DNA from: an uncultured Bacteroidota bacterium
Lineage (GTDB): Bacteria > Bacteroidota > Bacteroidia > Chitinophagales > LD1
Reading direction: 5' to 3'
DNA: 43,623 nucleotides
NCBI GenBank assembly: GCA_903861145.1
Contig: CAIOTH010000021.1
Location: 1-43,623 of the forward strand
Both the position numbers and the translations under genes were made by a program. Below, piece after piece: positions 7,760 through 18,288 of this stretch. The notes beneath the pieces are model-generated. The model was given only the letters and a program-made list of their open reading frames with translations, did no database searches and was not told the origin of the DNA. The stretch's first letter is position 1. Each line of letters opens with the position of its first letter.

Positions 7760-8209
7760 TTAAACACCGTTTTCGCGCTTTTGTTTAAAGAAAGAACTTA
7801 CCAAAACGCTGCACTCATTTTCCATAATGCCATGGGTAACTTCGGTTTTGGGGTGTAGCACAAGGCCTTGCATTAAACCATAGCCCGCTTTGGCATCGGA
7901 GGCACCAAACACTAACCTATCAATACGGGCCCATTTTAATGCTGCAGCGCACATAAGGCATGGCTCCAGGGTAACATATAAAGTGCATCCTTCTAAAAAC
8001 TTGCTGCCCAGGTAATTTGCGGCAGCGGTTATGGCCAGCATTTCAGCGTGAGCAGTAACATCTTTCAACCGCTCGGTTTGGTTATATCCCTTGCCAATAA
8101 TTTTGTTATTGCAAATTACCAATGCGCCTACCGGCACTTCATCTTCCTCAAAGGCATACTGCGCTTCTTTTAAAGCGAGTTTCATATAGTATTCGTCAGA
8201 AAAAAGCAT
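7760..8209 (-). CDS. tadA: tRNA-specific adenosine deaminase (TadA)
   Basis: Deaminates the wobble adenosine 34 to inosine in tRNA-Arg(ACG). The 149-residue protein has the deaminase zinc motifs HAE at 54-56 (His zinc ligand, Glu proton shuttle) and PCLMC at 83-87 (C84 and C87 zinc ligands), and the typical N-terminal helix DEYYMKLALKEA and VPVGALVI. Length is normal for bacterial TadA. No partner genes are linked. A broader nucleoside deaminase is the only alternative, and less likely with this pattern. Confidence 0.94.
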   Translation of the reverse strand: MLFSDEYYMKLALKEAQYAFEEDEVPVGALVICNNKIIGKGYNQTERLKDVTAHAEMLAITAAANYLGSKFLEGCTLYVTLEPCLMCAAALKWARIDRLVFGASDAKAGYGLMQGLVLHPKTEVTHGIMENECSVLVSSFFKQKRENGV

Positions 8210-8255
8210 GTATTATTTTATGACCCGAAGATAAGAAGGCTTTGCAGTTACCCTA

Positions 8256-10868
8256 CTAAAATCCCATATCGTCACCCGAGTTACCATTGTCTTTATCTTT
8301 CTTAGGTTTCTTGCGGAATACAGATGCATCCATTTTGCCAAATTTGAAACTTACTCCCAAACGGGCGTAACGCTGATCGCGGCGGCGCGTTTGGGTTTGT
8401 ATATAAGTTGGGGTATCGTAGTAGGTTCCGTAAACTCTGCTATTCAACACATCGCTTACCGATAGGTTAAGCGTTATCAAACCCAGGTCTTTACTAACTG
8501 AGCAGTCGAAATAATATACCGGTAAAGTATTGCCTTGGGCAATTATCCTGGGAGACTCGTACGAGCCGTTAACCTGGCCCGTAAAGCCCATAGGGAATTT
8601 ATAGCTAATGATTCCCTTTACAACATAACTTAACCCGTGATTATCGACTTCCTGTCCTGCAACGTTTGTTTGTATCAGAGTATAGAAAACGTTACCATCG
8701 GCAGTAATATCAAGCCCTTTAACCGGCGAAATTTTAAAAGTATTTTCCCACCCACCTCTAAAATTGCTTTTAGCATTTATAAAACTGCTGACGAGGGTTT
8801 GCCCGGTCGGGTCTGAAGGATCGACCTGAGTGTATTGAGTAATGTCGTCTTGATTATAGCTGCCATAAAGCGAGCTGAGCCAGGTAAGTTTAGGGATGGT
8901 TAAATCGTAGTTTATCTCTGCCTTGTTTTGCAATTCGGGCCGTAGGTCGGGGTTACCAATTTGGTAATCGTATTTATCGCTGGCAAAAACGAACGGGCTA
9001 ATTTGCCTGAAATTAGGGCGTTGAATTTTACGGGTAATATTAAATTGAATTTCGTGTTTATCACCAATTTTTTGCGACATCATAATGCTTGGAAAAAAGC
9101 AATCGAGGATACTGCTAATGGAAGAATGAACCGATGGATAAGCATATGAAAAACTACTGTCGTTTTTGGACAACAGCACACCGTTAAAATACGTTTGTTC
9201 GAATCGCAGGCCCAATTGATATGAAAAGCCTTTAATGGTATGGCTAAATGTTACGTACGCCGCGTTAACTATATTATCAGTACGATAGTTATTAGACAAA
9301 AACGAATTTACAACCGGTGCGTAACTACTATCAAAATCGGTAACGGCGAGATTGGAAAACTGGCGCTGGAAATTGCTCCTAAATCCAAACTCCAGTTTCA
9401 TGTTACTGTTAATGGGGTCTTCAAAATCCCATTGTGCAGTTATCATGTTTGAGTGCGAACCGCCGTTTTGAGTTTCGGATTGAAAATTGGAAATGTTATC
9501 GAATGGAATTGGAATTCCGTTTGGCTGAAAGGTGCTGAAATTATAGACGTTACTTGTACCGCCGTGGGCATGATTAAAATTAAAATCGAGGGTCCATTGC
9601 TTATCAGGCTTGGTATACGTATGAACAAAGCTTAGATCAGTAGTAAAATTGCGGAAGTTGACACTTTGGTCGCTTATGCGGTTGCCGTTTAATATGTGAT
9701 TTCTGACCGAGTCGCCGTTGTAATATGTTTGGTTATCATTGGTAGTGAAATTGCCGAAGGTTCCGCTTTGGGTAATTGACAGCGTGTTATGATTATTAAT
9801 GTAACCATCAAAACCGACACGGGCCGTTTGAAATATACGGCTGTTTACCAGCTGGTCGTCCTGATGGAAGTAACTCCTTGCGTGCTCGGCGTTACCTGGA
9901 ATACTATCTAAACTTTTGCGGTCGGTATAGCCACTAGTGCGATTGGTGGCACCGTTAACATTATAGTTAAGCATGAATCCGAATTTCTTTTCGCGCACAT
10001 TAAAAAGAGCCATGCCATTGTATTGGTCGTTAGTACCAACAGCCGCGCTAATCATACCGTTATAACCGGGTTGACGATTTTTTTTAAGGACTACATTAAT
10101 AATACCACCAGCAGCATCGGCTTCAAATTTAGCTGAGGGGTTGGTAATTACTTCTACCCTGTCAATCTGGTCGGCGGGTATTTGGTCCATGGTCAGTGTG
10201 GTTGGTTTACCATCCACATAAATAATGGGTGTGCTATTGCGCAGCGTTACATTTCCATCGGCATCGGTTGAAACACCGGGTATATTTTTCATTACATCAA
10301 TACCGGTACCACCACGTGCTGATAGGTCTTTTTCAACGTTAAAAACTTTACGGTCGGGTTTTAATTCTATAGTTGATTTTTCGGCTGTTACCGTTACCGT
10401 ATTTAGTGTTTTTTCATCCTGAGAAAGAGCAATATTACCAAGGTCCTGCTCAAGTGTTTTAGGCAAAATCATTACATCCTGCTGTAAGGTTGCATAACCC
10501 AAAAAACTGACCTTTAATTTGAATTTTCCGAAGGGAAGATTGTCTAATGAAAAATCGCCATTGCTTTCGGTTAATTGGCCTGTTATTAACGAATCATCTT
10601 TTGCCCGGAATAAAGCTACCGAAGCAAATTCAACTCCCTTTTTACTCTTGGCGTCAACTATTTTTCCAAACACGTGGCCAATACTGGGGCGCGGCTGCCC
10701 CTGGCTCATACCCTGAAAGGAACCTTTGCCGCCACTGTTACTTCCGCCAGAACCATAACCACCGTTGCCACCATTGCCAGAACCTGGGCCAAACTGCGCG
10801 TGCACGGGCAAAACCGCTAAAGCGATAAATAAAAACAAGGAAACAAAAACAGCAAGCACTTTTTTCAT
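8256..10868 (-). CDS. Outer membrane beta-barrel receptor with carboxypeptidase-regulatory-like and plug domains
   Basis: A TonB-receptor-like protein of the Bacteroidota outer-membrane-beta-barrel family. The frame can be read from 10907, but the ATG at 10868 (MKKVLAVFVSL) gives a clean signal peptide, so that start is chosen: 870 residues. Order: signal peptide (1-24), Gly/Ser-rich linker (25-60), carboxypeptidase-D regulatory-like beta-sandwich (about 65-140), plug-like domain (about 150-260; VDGKPTTL, IDRVEVITNPSAKFEADAAG), then a barrel up to LGVSFKFGK, and a charged tail ending GDDMGF. The tail follows the last strand, as often in this family. Substrate is unknown and no SusD or TonB gene is linked, so peptide, siderophore or glycan transport cannot be told apart. 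Confidence 0.9.
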   Translation of the reverse strand: MKKVLAVFVSLFLFIALAVLPVHAQFGPGSGNGGNGGYGSGGSNSGGKGSFQGMSQGQPRPSIGHVFGKIVDAKSKKGVEFASVALFRAKDDSLITGQLTESNGDFSLDNLPFGKFKLKVSFLGYATLQQDVMILPKTLEQDLGNIALSQDEKTLNTVTVTAEKSTIELKPDRKVFNVEKDLSARGGTGIDVMKNIPGVSTDADGNVTLRNSTPIIYVDGKPTTLTMDQIPADQIDRVEVITNPSAKFEADAAGGIINVVLKKNRQPGYNGMISAAVGTNDQYNGMALFNVREKKFGFMLNYNVNGATNRTSGYTDRKSLDSIPGNAEHARSYFHQDDQLVNSRIFQTARVGFDGYINNHNTLSITQSGTFGNFTTNDNQTYYNGDSVRNHILNGNRISDQSVNFRNFTTDLSFVHTYTKPDKQWTLDFNFNHAHGGTSNVYNFSTFQPNGIPIPFDNISNFQSETQNGGSHSNMITAQWDFEDPINSNMKLEFGFRSNFQRQFSNLAVTDFDSSYAPVVNSFLSNNYRTDNIVNAAYVTFSHTIKGFSYQLGLRFEQTYFNGVLLSKNDSSFSYAYPSVHSSISSILDCFFPSIMMSQKIGDKHEIQFNITRKIQRPNFRQISPFVFASDKYDYQIGNPDLRPELQNKAEINYDLTIPKLTWLSSLYGSYNQDDITQYTQVDPSDPTGQTLVSSFINAKSNFRGGWENTFKISPVKGLDITADGNVFYTLIQTNVAGQEVDNHGLSYVVKGIISYKFPMGFTGQVNGSYESPRIIAQGNTLPVYYFDCSVSKDLGLITLNLSVSDVLNSRVYGTYYDTPTYIQTQTRRRDQRYARLGVSFKFGKMDASVFRKKPKKDKDNGNSGDDMGF

Positions 10869-10936
10869 AAATAGAAATTTACATAATACCCCACAGGCTC
10901 GTACCACGTTTAAAGGCGGTTTTAATTTTGAACCTG

Positions 10937-10965
10937 CAAAAGTAGAATTCGGGGTTTAAACCAAA
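10937..10965 (-). promoter_or_regulatory. Promoter of the outer membrane receptor gene
   Basis: On the minus strand TACTTTTG (10937-10944) matches TAnnTTTG, with a TTTG -33 box at 10962-10965 and a 17-base spacer. The transcript would start near 10930, giving a leader of about 60 bases to the ATG at 10868; this also argues for that start. Confidence 0.55.
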
Positions 10966-10969
10966 ACTT

Positions 10970-10998
10970 AATTATCTTTTTTTACCAAAAAGATAATT
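10970..10998. terminator. AT-rich hairpin between pheS and the receptor gene
   Basis: aattatcttttt (10970-10981) pairs perfectly with 10987-10998 around a five-base loop. It lies after pheS and just upstream of the receptor promoter, so it may end the pheS transcript. The stem has only two G-C pairs, so this is tentative. Confidence 0.4.
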
Positions 10999-11138
10999 CA
11001 CCTAATTGCTTGTTATAAAGGCATTTAGATAAACAAAAAACGAATGGCCTTTAAAATTGTTGTATGCCATCGGCAGATAGCCTGTTTATGACGGGCAGTG
11101 CCCATAATGCCACGATGATTGAGATTAGCGGTTAACCC

Positions 11139-12170
11139 TTATTGAGCAGAAACGAATTGTTTGAGGAACCTTACATCGTTCTCTAAAAACAACCGCAGGT
11201 CGTTAACCTGGTATTTGAGCATGGTTATACGCTCAATACCCATACCAAAGGCAAAGCCTGAATATTTTTTAGGGTCGAGTTTGCAGTTTTCAAGAACGGC
11301 GGGATCAACCATACCGCAGCCACCAATTTCGACCCAACCACTGTATTTACACACAGGGCAGCCTTTTTGATTACATACGAAGCACGTTACATCTACCTCA
11401 GCACTTGGCTCGGTGAATGGGAAAAATGATGGCCGGAAACGGATTTCAACATTGCGGCCAAACATTTCCTGGGCGAAGTAAAGCATGGTTTGTTTAAGGT
11501 CGGCAAACGACACATTCTCGTCAATATACAAACCCTCAACCTGGTGAAAGGTGCAATGCGCACGCGCAGTAATAGTTTCATTACGATAAACACGGCCCGG
11601 AAACACATAACGCATAGGTGGTTTTTGCCCTTCCATAACCCGAATTTGTACACTTGAGGTATGGGTACGTAGCATCCAGTTTTTATCTTCCGATAAAAAG
11701 AAAGTATCCTGCATATCGCGCGCGGGGTGGTCTGCCGGTAAATTAAGGGCACTAAAGTTGTGCCAGTCATCTTCAATCTCCGGGCCTTCGGCTACTACAA
11801 AACCAATACGGCTGAAAATATCAATCATCTTGTTTTTGATGATTGAAAGCGGGTGACGGGTGCCCAGCGGCACATCAAAACCCGGTGCTGTTAAATCTGG
11901 AATCTCTTTATTGACGTTTTTAGATTGCCCCAATGATTGGGTAAGCTCATCGAACTTTGATTGAGCGGCATCCTTCAATGCATTCATCAACTGACCGTAT
12001 TCCTTCTTCTTTTCGTTGGGTAGTTTGCCCATGGCGCCAAACAAATCCTTTAGAATACTTTTAGTGCCTAAGTATTTAATACGGAATTGCTCTATCTCCT
12101 CGTTCGTTGTTGGAGCCGAGGCTTTAATCTCTTCTAAAACGGCATTGGCTTGTTCAAAAATTTCCTCCAT
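11139..12170 (-). CDS. pheS: Phenylalanine--tRNA ligase alpha subunit
   Basis: Catalytic subunit of the (alpha-beta)2 class II synthetase that charges tRNA-Phe. The 343-residue protein has an N-terminal coiled coil (1-90), class II motif 2 (RVYRNETITARAH, FHQVEGL) and motif 3 (GFAFGMGIERITMLKY), with FTEPSAEVDV in the core. A Cys-rich insertion follows (CFVC, then CPVC, about residues 271-285), a possible zinc knuckle absent from the E. coli protein but common in some phyla. pheT is not next to it, so the two subunits are encoded apart, as in other Bacteroidota. Confidence 0.97.
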   Translation of the reverse strand: MEEIFEQANAVLEEIKASAPTTNEEIEQFRIKYLGTKSILKDLFGAMGKLPNEKKKEYGQLMNALKDAAQSKFDELTQSLGQSKNVNKEIPDLTAPGFDVPLGTRHPLSIIKNKMIDIFSRIGFVVAEGPEIEDDWHNFSALNLPADHPARDMQDTFFLSEDKNWMLRTHTSSVQIRVMEGQKPPMRYVFPGRVYRNETITARAHCTFHQVEGLYIDENVSFADLKQTMLYFAQEMFGRNVEIRFRPSFFPFTEPSAEVDVTCFVCNQKGCPVCKYSGWVEIGGCGMVDPAVLENCKLDPKKYSGFAFGMGIERITMLKYQVNDLRLFLENDVRFLKQFVSAQ

Positions 12171-12249
12171 AGCACAAAAATAGAAATCTGCGGGTTAGTT
12201 GAAAGTGCTGTTTGCTAAAAGGCGGAGGCTGACCAGAATTCCAAACTCC

Positions 12250-13995
12250 TTAAACTTTCGAGGGACTGCGAATCGCCAATTGATGAAGAACAGCCTCCTT
12301 CAGGGTTTTATAATCACCAATGGGAACTATGGTTAGATTATTGCCGGGTACAAGTCCACAGGCTGTTGTAGTAATTACCGACAAACCTGCCGCTACTGCT
12401 TTTAGTAAGATCCTTGGTTGATGCTCAACGTACGTTGGGTAAACTACCAAGCCAATTTCCTCAAATGGATTGGCACCTGTCATTTCAATATTCACATCCT
12501 TCCAAAAATTGAGGTCTTCTTCCGCCTTGCCCAATACAACAATGGACAGGTTTAGTTCTTTGGCGAGCTTCTTTATTTCGTAGGCGCCTTTTCTTCCCAA
12601 TGCAGAGGCCGGGAAAAGTATTTTGTTTCCATGAGTTTCAGTCTTCGTTACTTCTGCCGGTAACTGCCAATTCAATCTGATGGATTTATTGTTGAAGATG
12701 TCTGCAATTTCGTGGTGCGGGGTTATAATGGAGCGCGATTTTGTAAGGGCGGTGTTTTCTAAATCAACCAAACTTTCAGGGGCACGGAAATCGTTGAGGG
12801 TTTTGCTTTCAGGGTGGTTGGCATGAGCAAGATCGAGGCGTTGATGGAGTTTTTCAATAGGCAAACGGTTCATTAAAACGTCAAAAGTTCTACCGCCTAA
12901 GGCGCCACTCGCCCAAATGAACGGCAGTAAGTTTTGCGAGACAACAACATGTGTGCTTTCGATTGGAATGTATTGTGCGGCAGCATCTGCCACGTTTTTA
13001 TCGAAGCCCAACATCAATGAAAAAATATTGCTTTTGGATTTTGAAAGCAAGCGGAGCCTTACGGCTCTTTGTAGACTTGCCAGAGTTAACGCCTTAATGT
13101 TTTCGGGATTGTCCAGATTCCAGTTGAAGCGGTTGGTTTTGAGAAAGCTTGTTTTGGTCATTGGAACAATGAAGAAATCTTTATCGGTTGCAACGGATTT
13201 TATGTAATCCTCATACTCAATCCATCTTTCATCCAGAATGAAAGTAGCAATGGCTTTTTCCTGCTTCGCGTTAGTTCTATCGGGGTGCTTAAAGCACGCA
13301 AAATTACCGCACGAATAGCAGTCGTTTAATTTTGAAGACTGAAGAAGAGTGTTGGAAGCATTAACCGGTAAAGTTGCTTTTTCGGCACTCTTAAATTTAA
13401 CGATTAGTTTATCGAAAGACAATTCTGCTTCGATGCGAAAAGCATGAGTGGATTTAAAACGTAAATCAACGTAGTTCCATTTTACAGTGGCGTCCCTGTC
13501 CTTTTCTGCCAATGAGCCCTTAATTACTTTGGTGTGCTTGTGCCTTTCAATAATTTCAAAGTTTGCCTTTAATGCAGCATCGTACAAGGCATTGGATAAT
13601 TGACATAGGCCACCTGCGACGGTGGGGATGATGCAGCCCTCCCTAATTTCCCTACCAACAACATAACCCTTGCCCAAATTGGGGTTGCCTACATGTTTCC
13701 AAAAGCTGAAAGTTTGGTTAGCAGGAACTTCAATTCCGTTTAGGCGTTTAACAGCAATGCGCAGGTTTTCGATTTTGCCTGCAGTTAAAATCCAGTTTTG
13801 AGCGTTGTCGTCTTTGTTCCATAAACCGCTTTCAGAAAAAGAAATAACCTGCTGGCCTTTAAGTTGACCTTTGTTGGAAAATTGAGAAATTCGGGAAACC
13901 GAGTTTTGAAGTTGGCGCTTAACAATGAGAATAAATGACTTTAAGTGAAATTTGGTTTCAGCTACTAAGTTATGTTTGTTAAGGAGGGTTTGCAT
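12250..13995 (-). CDS. VanW-domain protein fused to a glycosyltransferase-like domain
   Basis: A 581-residue protein with two parts. Residues about 75-205 are a VanW domain: NQTFSFWKHVGNP, the signature AGGLCQLSNALYDAAL (127-142) and HAFRIEA. VanW proteins occur in some vancomycin-resistance clusters and widely elsewhere, with no settled biochemical role. A Cys cluster follows (C226, C229, C234, then His 237). Residues about 300-575 look like a GT-B type glycosyltransferase: KILFPASALGRKGAYEIKKLAKEL, EEIGLVVYPTYVEHQPRILLKAVAAG, GLVPGNNLTIVP. No signal peptide or membrane helix is clear. It is divergent from a GT2-like gene (116 bases between starts), suggesting a joint role in envelope polysaccharide assembly. 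Domain calls are good; function is inference. Confidence 0.8.
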   Translation of the reverse strand: MQTLLNKHNLVAETKFHLKSFILIVKRQLQNSVSRISQFSNKGQLKGQQVISFSESGLWNKDDNAQNWILTAGKIENLRIAVKRLNGIEVPANQTFSFWKHVGNPNLGKGYVVGREIREGCIIPTVAGGLCQLSNALYDAALKANFEIIERHKHTKVIKGSLAEKDRDATVKWNYVDLRFKSTHAFRIEAELSFDKLIVKFKSAEKATLPVNASNTLLQSSKLNDCYSCGNFACFKHPDRTNAKQEKAIATFILDERWIEYEDYIKSVATDKDFFIVPMTKTSFLKTNRFNWNLDNPENIKALTLASLQRAVRLRLLSKSKSNIFSLMLGFDKNVADAAAQYIPIESTHVVVSQNLLPFIWASGALGGRTFDVLMNRLPIEKLHQRLDLAHANHPESKTLNDFRAPESLVDLENTALTKSRSIITPHHEIADIFNNKSIRLNWQLPAEVTKTETHGNKILFPASALGRKGAYEIKKLAKELNLSIVVLGKAEEDLNFWKDVNIEMTGANPFEEIGLVVYPTYVEHQPRILLKAVAAGLSVITTTACGLVPGNNLTIVPIGDYKTLKEAVLHQLAIRSPSKV

Positions 13996-14111
13996 ATTAC
14001 TGCCGCAGAAAGGTAACGTAAAAAAGCAATAATTATTTCTGCTTATTCAATTAATAATGGCTGAGGCACGGAACCCGAAAAATTACTTTCAATTAAGCTA
14101 ATATTGCTGCT

Positions 14112-15020
14112 ATGCTACTCTCAGCCTTTACCTTTGCCCGCAATACTGATAAGCTTTACTTTCCTATTAAAGAGGCCATTTGTTCGGTGCTTCCCATTGC
14201 GGATGAAGTAATTGTGGCTTTGGGGGAAGGCGATGCAGACGATAAAACCGAGGCGATTATTAATAGCATAGGCGACCCCAAAATCAAAGTATTTAAGCGC
14301 ACCTGGGACCCGGCTTTATTTGCAAATAGCGAGATTTTTGCGCACGAAACCACTTTTGCTTTAAACCAATGCAAAGCAACCTGGTGCATTTATTTGCAGG
14401 CCGATGAAGTGCTACACGAGGATGATTTGAATGCGATTGCTGAAGCCTGCAAAAAATATGAACATGATTTGGCGGTAGATGGTCTACTATTTAGCTACGT
14501 CCACTTTTGGGGCGATTATGAGCACCTGGTTGAAACACACGGGTTGCACAGAAATGAGATTAGAGTTGTTAGAAATGGAATAGGAGTTTACTCGTACAAA
14601 GATGCGCTATCATTTAGAAAGGGGAATAATGAAAAATTGAAGGTTGTTAAAATACCTGCTCGTATTTTTCATTACGGTTATATGCGGCCACCCGAGTTGA
14701 TGGGGGCCAAAAGCAAGGTTCATCACGCATTGCACCAAGGGAAAGACTTATCGGTTAATGAAATTGAAAAGCCAGGTTTTGATTGGGGGCCACTCGGTGG
14801 GCTTGAAAAATTTAAGGGTACCCACCCCAAAGTAATGGCCGATTGGATTAACAAGTTTAATTGGGCTACCAGTTTAAATTATAATAAACCGCGTTTGTAT
14901 GAACGAAGCCCGCACAGGCACCTGCAACCTAAATACAGGTTATTGACATGGTTAGAAAAGAACCTGAATAACAACCGAGAGATATTCGGATTTAAGAATT
15001 ACAAGTTGGTGAAACGCTGA
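14112..15020 (+). CDS. Glycosyltransferase family 2-like protein
   Basis: A 302-residue cytoplasmic glycosyltransferase of the GT-A fold. The start (MLLSAFTFARN), the SVLPIADEVIVALGEGDADD stretch and the acidic motif YLQADEVLHEDDL (a DxD-like metal-binding site around residues 95-105) fit the GT2 family; a W-rich C-terminal half follows. It probably transfers a sugar from a nucleotide donor to an envelope glycan. It diverges from the VanW-glycosyltransferase gene and converges on guaB with a 5-base gap, so it is transcribed alone. No sugar specificity can be read. Confidence 0.82.
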   Translation: MLLSAFTFARNTDKLYFPIKEAICSVLPIADEVIVALGEGDADDKTEAIINSIGDPKIKVFKRTWDPALFANSEIFAHETTFALNQCKATWCIYLQADEVLHEDDLNAIAEACKKYEHDLAVDGLLFSYVHFWGDYEHLVETHGLHRNEIRVVRNGIGVYSYKDALSFRKGNNEKLKVVKIPARIFHYGYMRPPELMGAKSKVHHALHQGKDLSVNEIEKPGFDWGPLGGLEKFKGTHPKVMADWINKFNWATSLNYNKPRLYERSPHRHLQPKYRLLTWLEKNLNNNREIFGFKNYKLVKR

Positions 15021-15025
15021 AATAT

Positions 15026-16522
<1,497 letters not shown>

Positions 16523-16631
16523 TTATCGGAAAATTAAAAGGGCAAAGTTTTATTATTTGAAAGTGGCTGCTGTTTATCATCTATAAAGGCGGTTGCTTTC
16601 CCTATATTCACCGCGCAAAAATTTGAATTTC

Positions 16632-17567
16632 ATGAAGACACTTGTTCGCTTTTTTATTGGCATTATTATAGTAGCTGCTATTATTCCCTTGTCCATTGTT
16701 TTTTTGAGGCCAAACCTGATTATTAGTAAAACAGAAGCTAAGAAGGAGCTGGCTTTGCCATCGTCGCATTTTGTTAACTGGCGGGGAGCGGAATTGCATT
16801 ATACCGATGAAGGAAGCGGTTACCCCGTGTTGATGATACATGGGTTTGGCGGCTCGGTGAGGAATTTTAGCAAAATGACCGACAACCTAAAGGGCCAGTT
16901 TAGGGTAATACGCATTGACCTTCCGGGATTTGGATTGAGTGACTTTCCTGATATGGGTGCTAAGCCGGATTATATACAAATGTATAGGGACTATTTGACG
17001 TTTATGTTTGATACCCTCCATCTGGATTCGGTATATGTAATGGGGAACAGTATGGGTGGTGGTATTGCCTGGATTGCAGCCGCAGACCACCCGAATAATG
17101 TAAAAAAGCTAGTGCTATTGAATAGCGCCGGTTATGATGTGCAGAATGTATCGGGGAAGTTGACAATGTTTAAATACAAGAGCGTTGGCCATGTATTTGA
17201 CCGGGGTATGCCAGAGTTTATGAGCAAGGGCGGACTTGAAAAGTGTTATGCAGATAAAAGTAAAGTAGACCAGAGCGTATGGCAAATGAATAATCATTTT
17301 ACCAACCGCGAAGGAAATATTCAAAATATGCTATCGCTGGCCAGGGCTCAGCAATTTCCGGATTCAAGCATTATTGCCAAAGTGCAATGCCCTACTTTAA
17401 TTGTTTGGGGTAAGGAAGATGCGATTATACCTGTAGCGCATGCCGAGAAATTTCACAGGGATATTAAAAACAGCCGCGTAATTATTTACGACCCCTGCGG
17501 ACATGTGCCTATGATGGAAAGGAGTGAGGATCTGACCCGGGATTTTCTTCAGTTTGTGAAGGAGTAA
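16632..17567 (+). CDS. Membrane-anchored alpha/beta hydrolase
   Basis: A 311-residue alpha/beta-hydrolase-fold protein. The frame opens at 16593 with a non-ATG codon; the ATG at 16632 (MKTLVRFFIG) is preferred because it starts a clean hydrophobic anchor or signal (residues 4-25). The triad is complete: Ser140 in GNSMGG, Asp263 in WGKEDAIIP, His291 in CGHVPMMERSED. HGFGGS forms the oxyanion region and RIDLPGFGLSD is typical of the esterase/epoxide-hydrolase-like group. Substrate unknown; a lipase, esterase or haloalkane-dehalogenase-like role are all possible. Its 3' end overlaps the convergent lspA gene by 59 bases. Confidence 0.9.
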   Translation: MKTLVRFFIGIIIVAAIIPLSIVFLRPNLIISKTEAKKELALPSSHFVNWRGAELHYTDEGSGYPVLMIHGFGGSVRNFSKMTDNLKGQFRVIRIDLPGFGLSDFPDMGAKPDYIQMYRDYLTFMFDTLHLDSVYVMGNSMGGGIAWIAAADHPNNVKKLVLLNSAGYDVQNVSGKLTMFKYKSVGHVFDRGMPEFMSKGGLEKCYADKSKVDQSVWQMNNHFTNREGNIQNMLSLARAQQFPDSSIIAKVQCPTLIVWGKEDAIIPVAHAEKFHRDIKNSRVIIYDPCGHVPMMERSEDLTRDFLQFVKE

Positions 17568-18189
17568 TTATCTCTTCCGTAGTTTCGACAGGTGGCTTTT
17601 TAAAGAATTGCTTCTGAAAAATAATTATCAGCATTACGCCAATAAATATTGCCGCATCGGAGATATTGAAGATGGCATTGAAAAATTCGAAATACTGGCC
17701 GCCCCAAACAGGAATCCAATTGGGCAAAATACCATGATATAAGGGGAACCTGAGCATATCAACTACATCGCCCTGCATAAAGGCAGCGTAACCACCGCCT
17801 TTAGGTAAAAACTCGGATACTCGCCCAAAGCTATCAGAAAACAAAAGGCCGTAAAATGCGCCATCAATCAAATTGCCAATAGCGCCTGCTAAAATAATGC
17901 AGCTGGCAGTAATAAAACCCCAATGCGCTTTTTTATCGAACAGGCCTTTGATGTATATTATACCAGCTATTACCGCAATTAATCTAAACAAGCGCAACAT
18001 AATTTTACCCCAGCGGCTGGGTAATTCCATACTAAATGCCATGCCACTATTTTCTACAAAGTGAATTTTAAACCAATGGGTTATTGCAATCTGATCTTCG
18101 AGCATCATGTGCGTTTTAACCCAGATTTTAAGGCCCTGGTCTAACAACAACACCCCTAATACTATTAATATAGCTTTATACGGCTTCAA
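17509..18189 (-). CDS. lspA: Lipoprotein signal peptidase (signal peptidase II)
   Basis: Inner-membrane aspartyl protease that removes the signal peptide of prolipoproteins after lipidation. The 226-residue protein has four transmembrane helices. The catalytic Asp pair is D144 (GDVVDM) and D178 (FNISDAAIF); GNLIDG is at 105-110. About 30 residues are inserted between GNLIDG and the first catalytic Asp compared with E. coli, and a soluble tail follows the last helix, as in other Bacteroidota. The start is a TTG at 18189: an in-frame stop lies 12 bases upstream and the first ATG codons (27-28) would remove the first helix. The end overlaps the opposite hydrolase gene by 59 bases. Confidence 0.94.
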   Translation of the reverse strand: MKPYKAILIVLGVLLLDQGLKIWVKTHMMLEDQIAITHWFKIHFVENSGMAFSMELPSRWGKIMLRLFRLIAVIAGIIYIKGLFDKKAHWGFITASCIILAGAIGNLIDGAFYGLLFSDSFGRVSEFLPKGGGYAAFMQGDVVDMLRFPLYHGILPNWIPVWGGQYFEFFNAIFNISDAAIFIGVMLIIIFQKQFFKKPPVETTEEIITPSQTEENPGSDPHSFPS

Positions 18190-18206
18190 GTATTTAATTT
18201 AGGGCG

Positions 18207-18214
18207 CAAACGTA
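18207..18214 (-). promoter_or_regulatory. Probable -7 element of lspA
   Basis: The minus strand reads TACGTTTG, a perfect TAnnTTTG, 17 bases before the TTG start of lspA, leaving a short leader of about a dozen bases. No clear -33 box was found. Confidence 0.4.
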
Positions 18215-18288
18215 ATAGAAAAGGGTTAGATTTTACAGGCAGATTTTAGAGCCAAGAATCAAGATGTAAGACAAGGCGGACGGTAATT

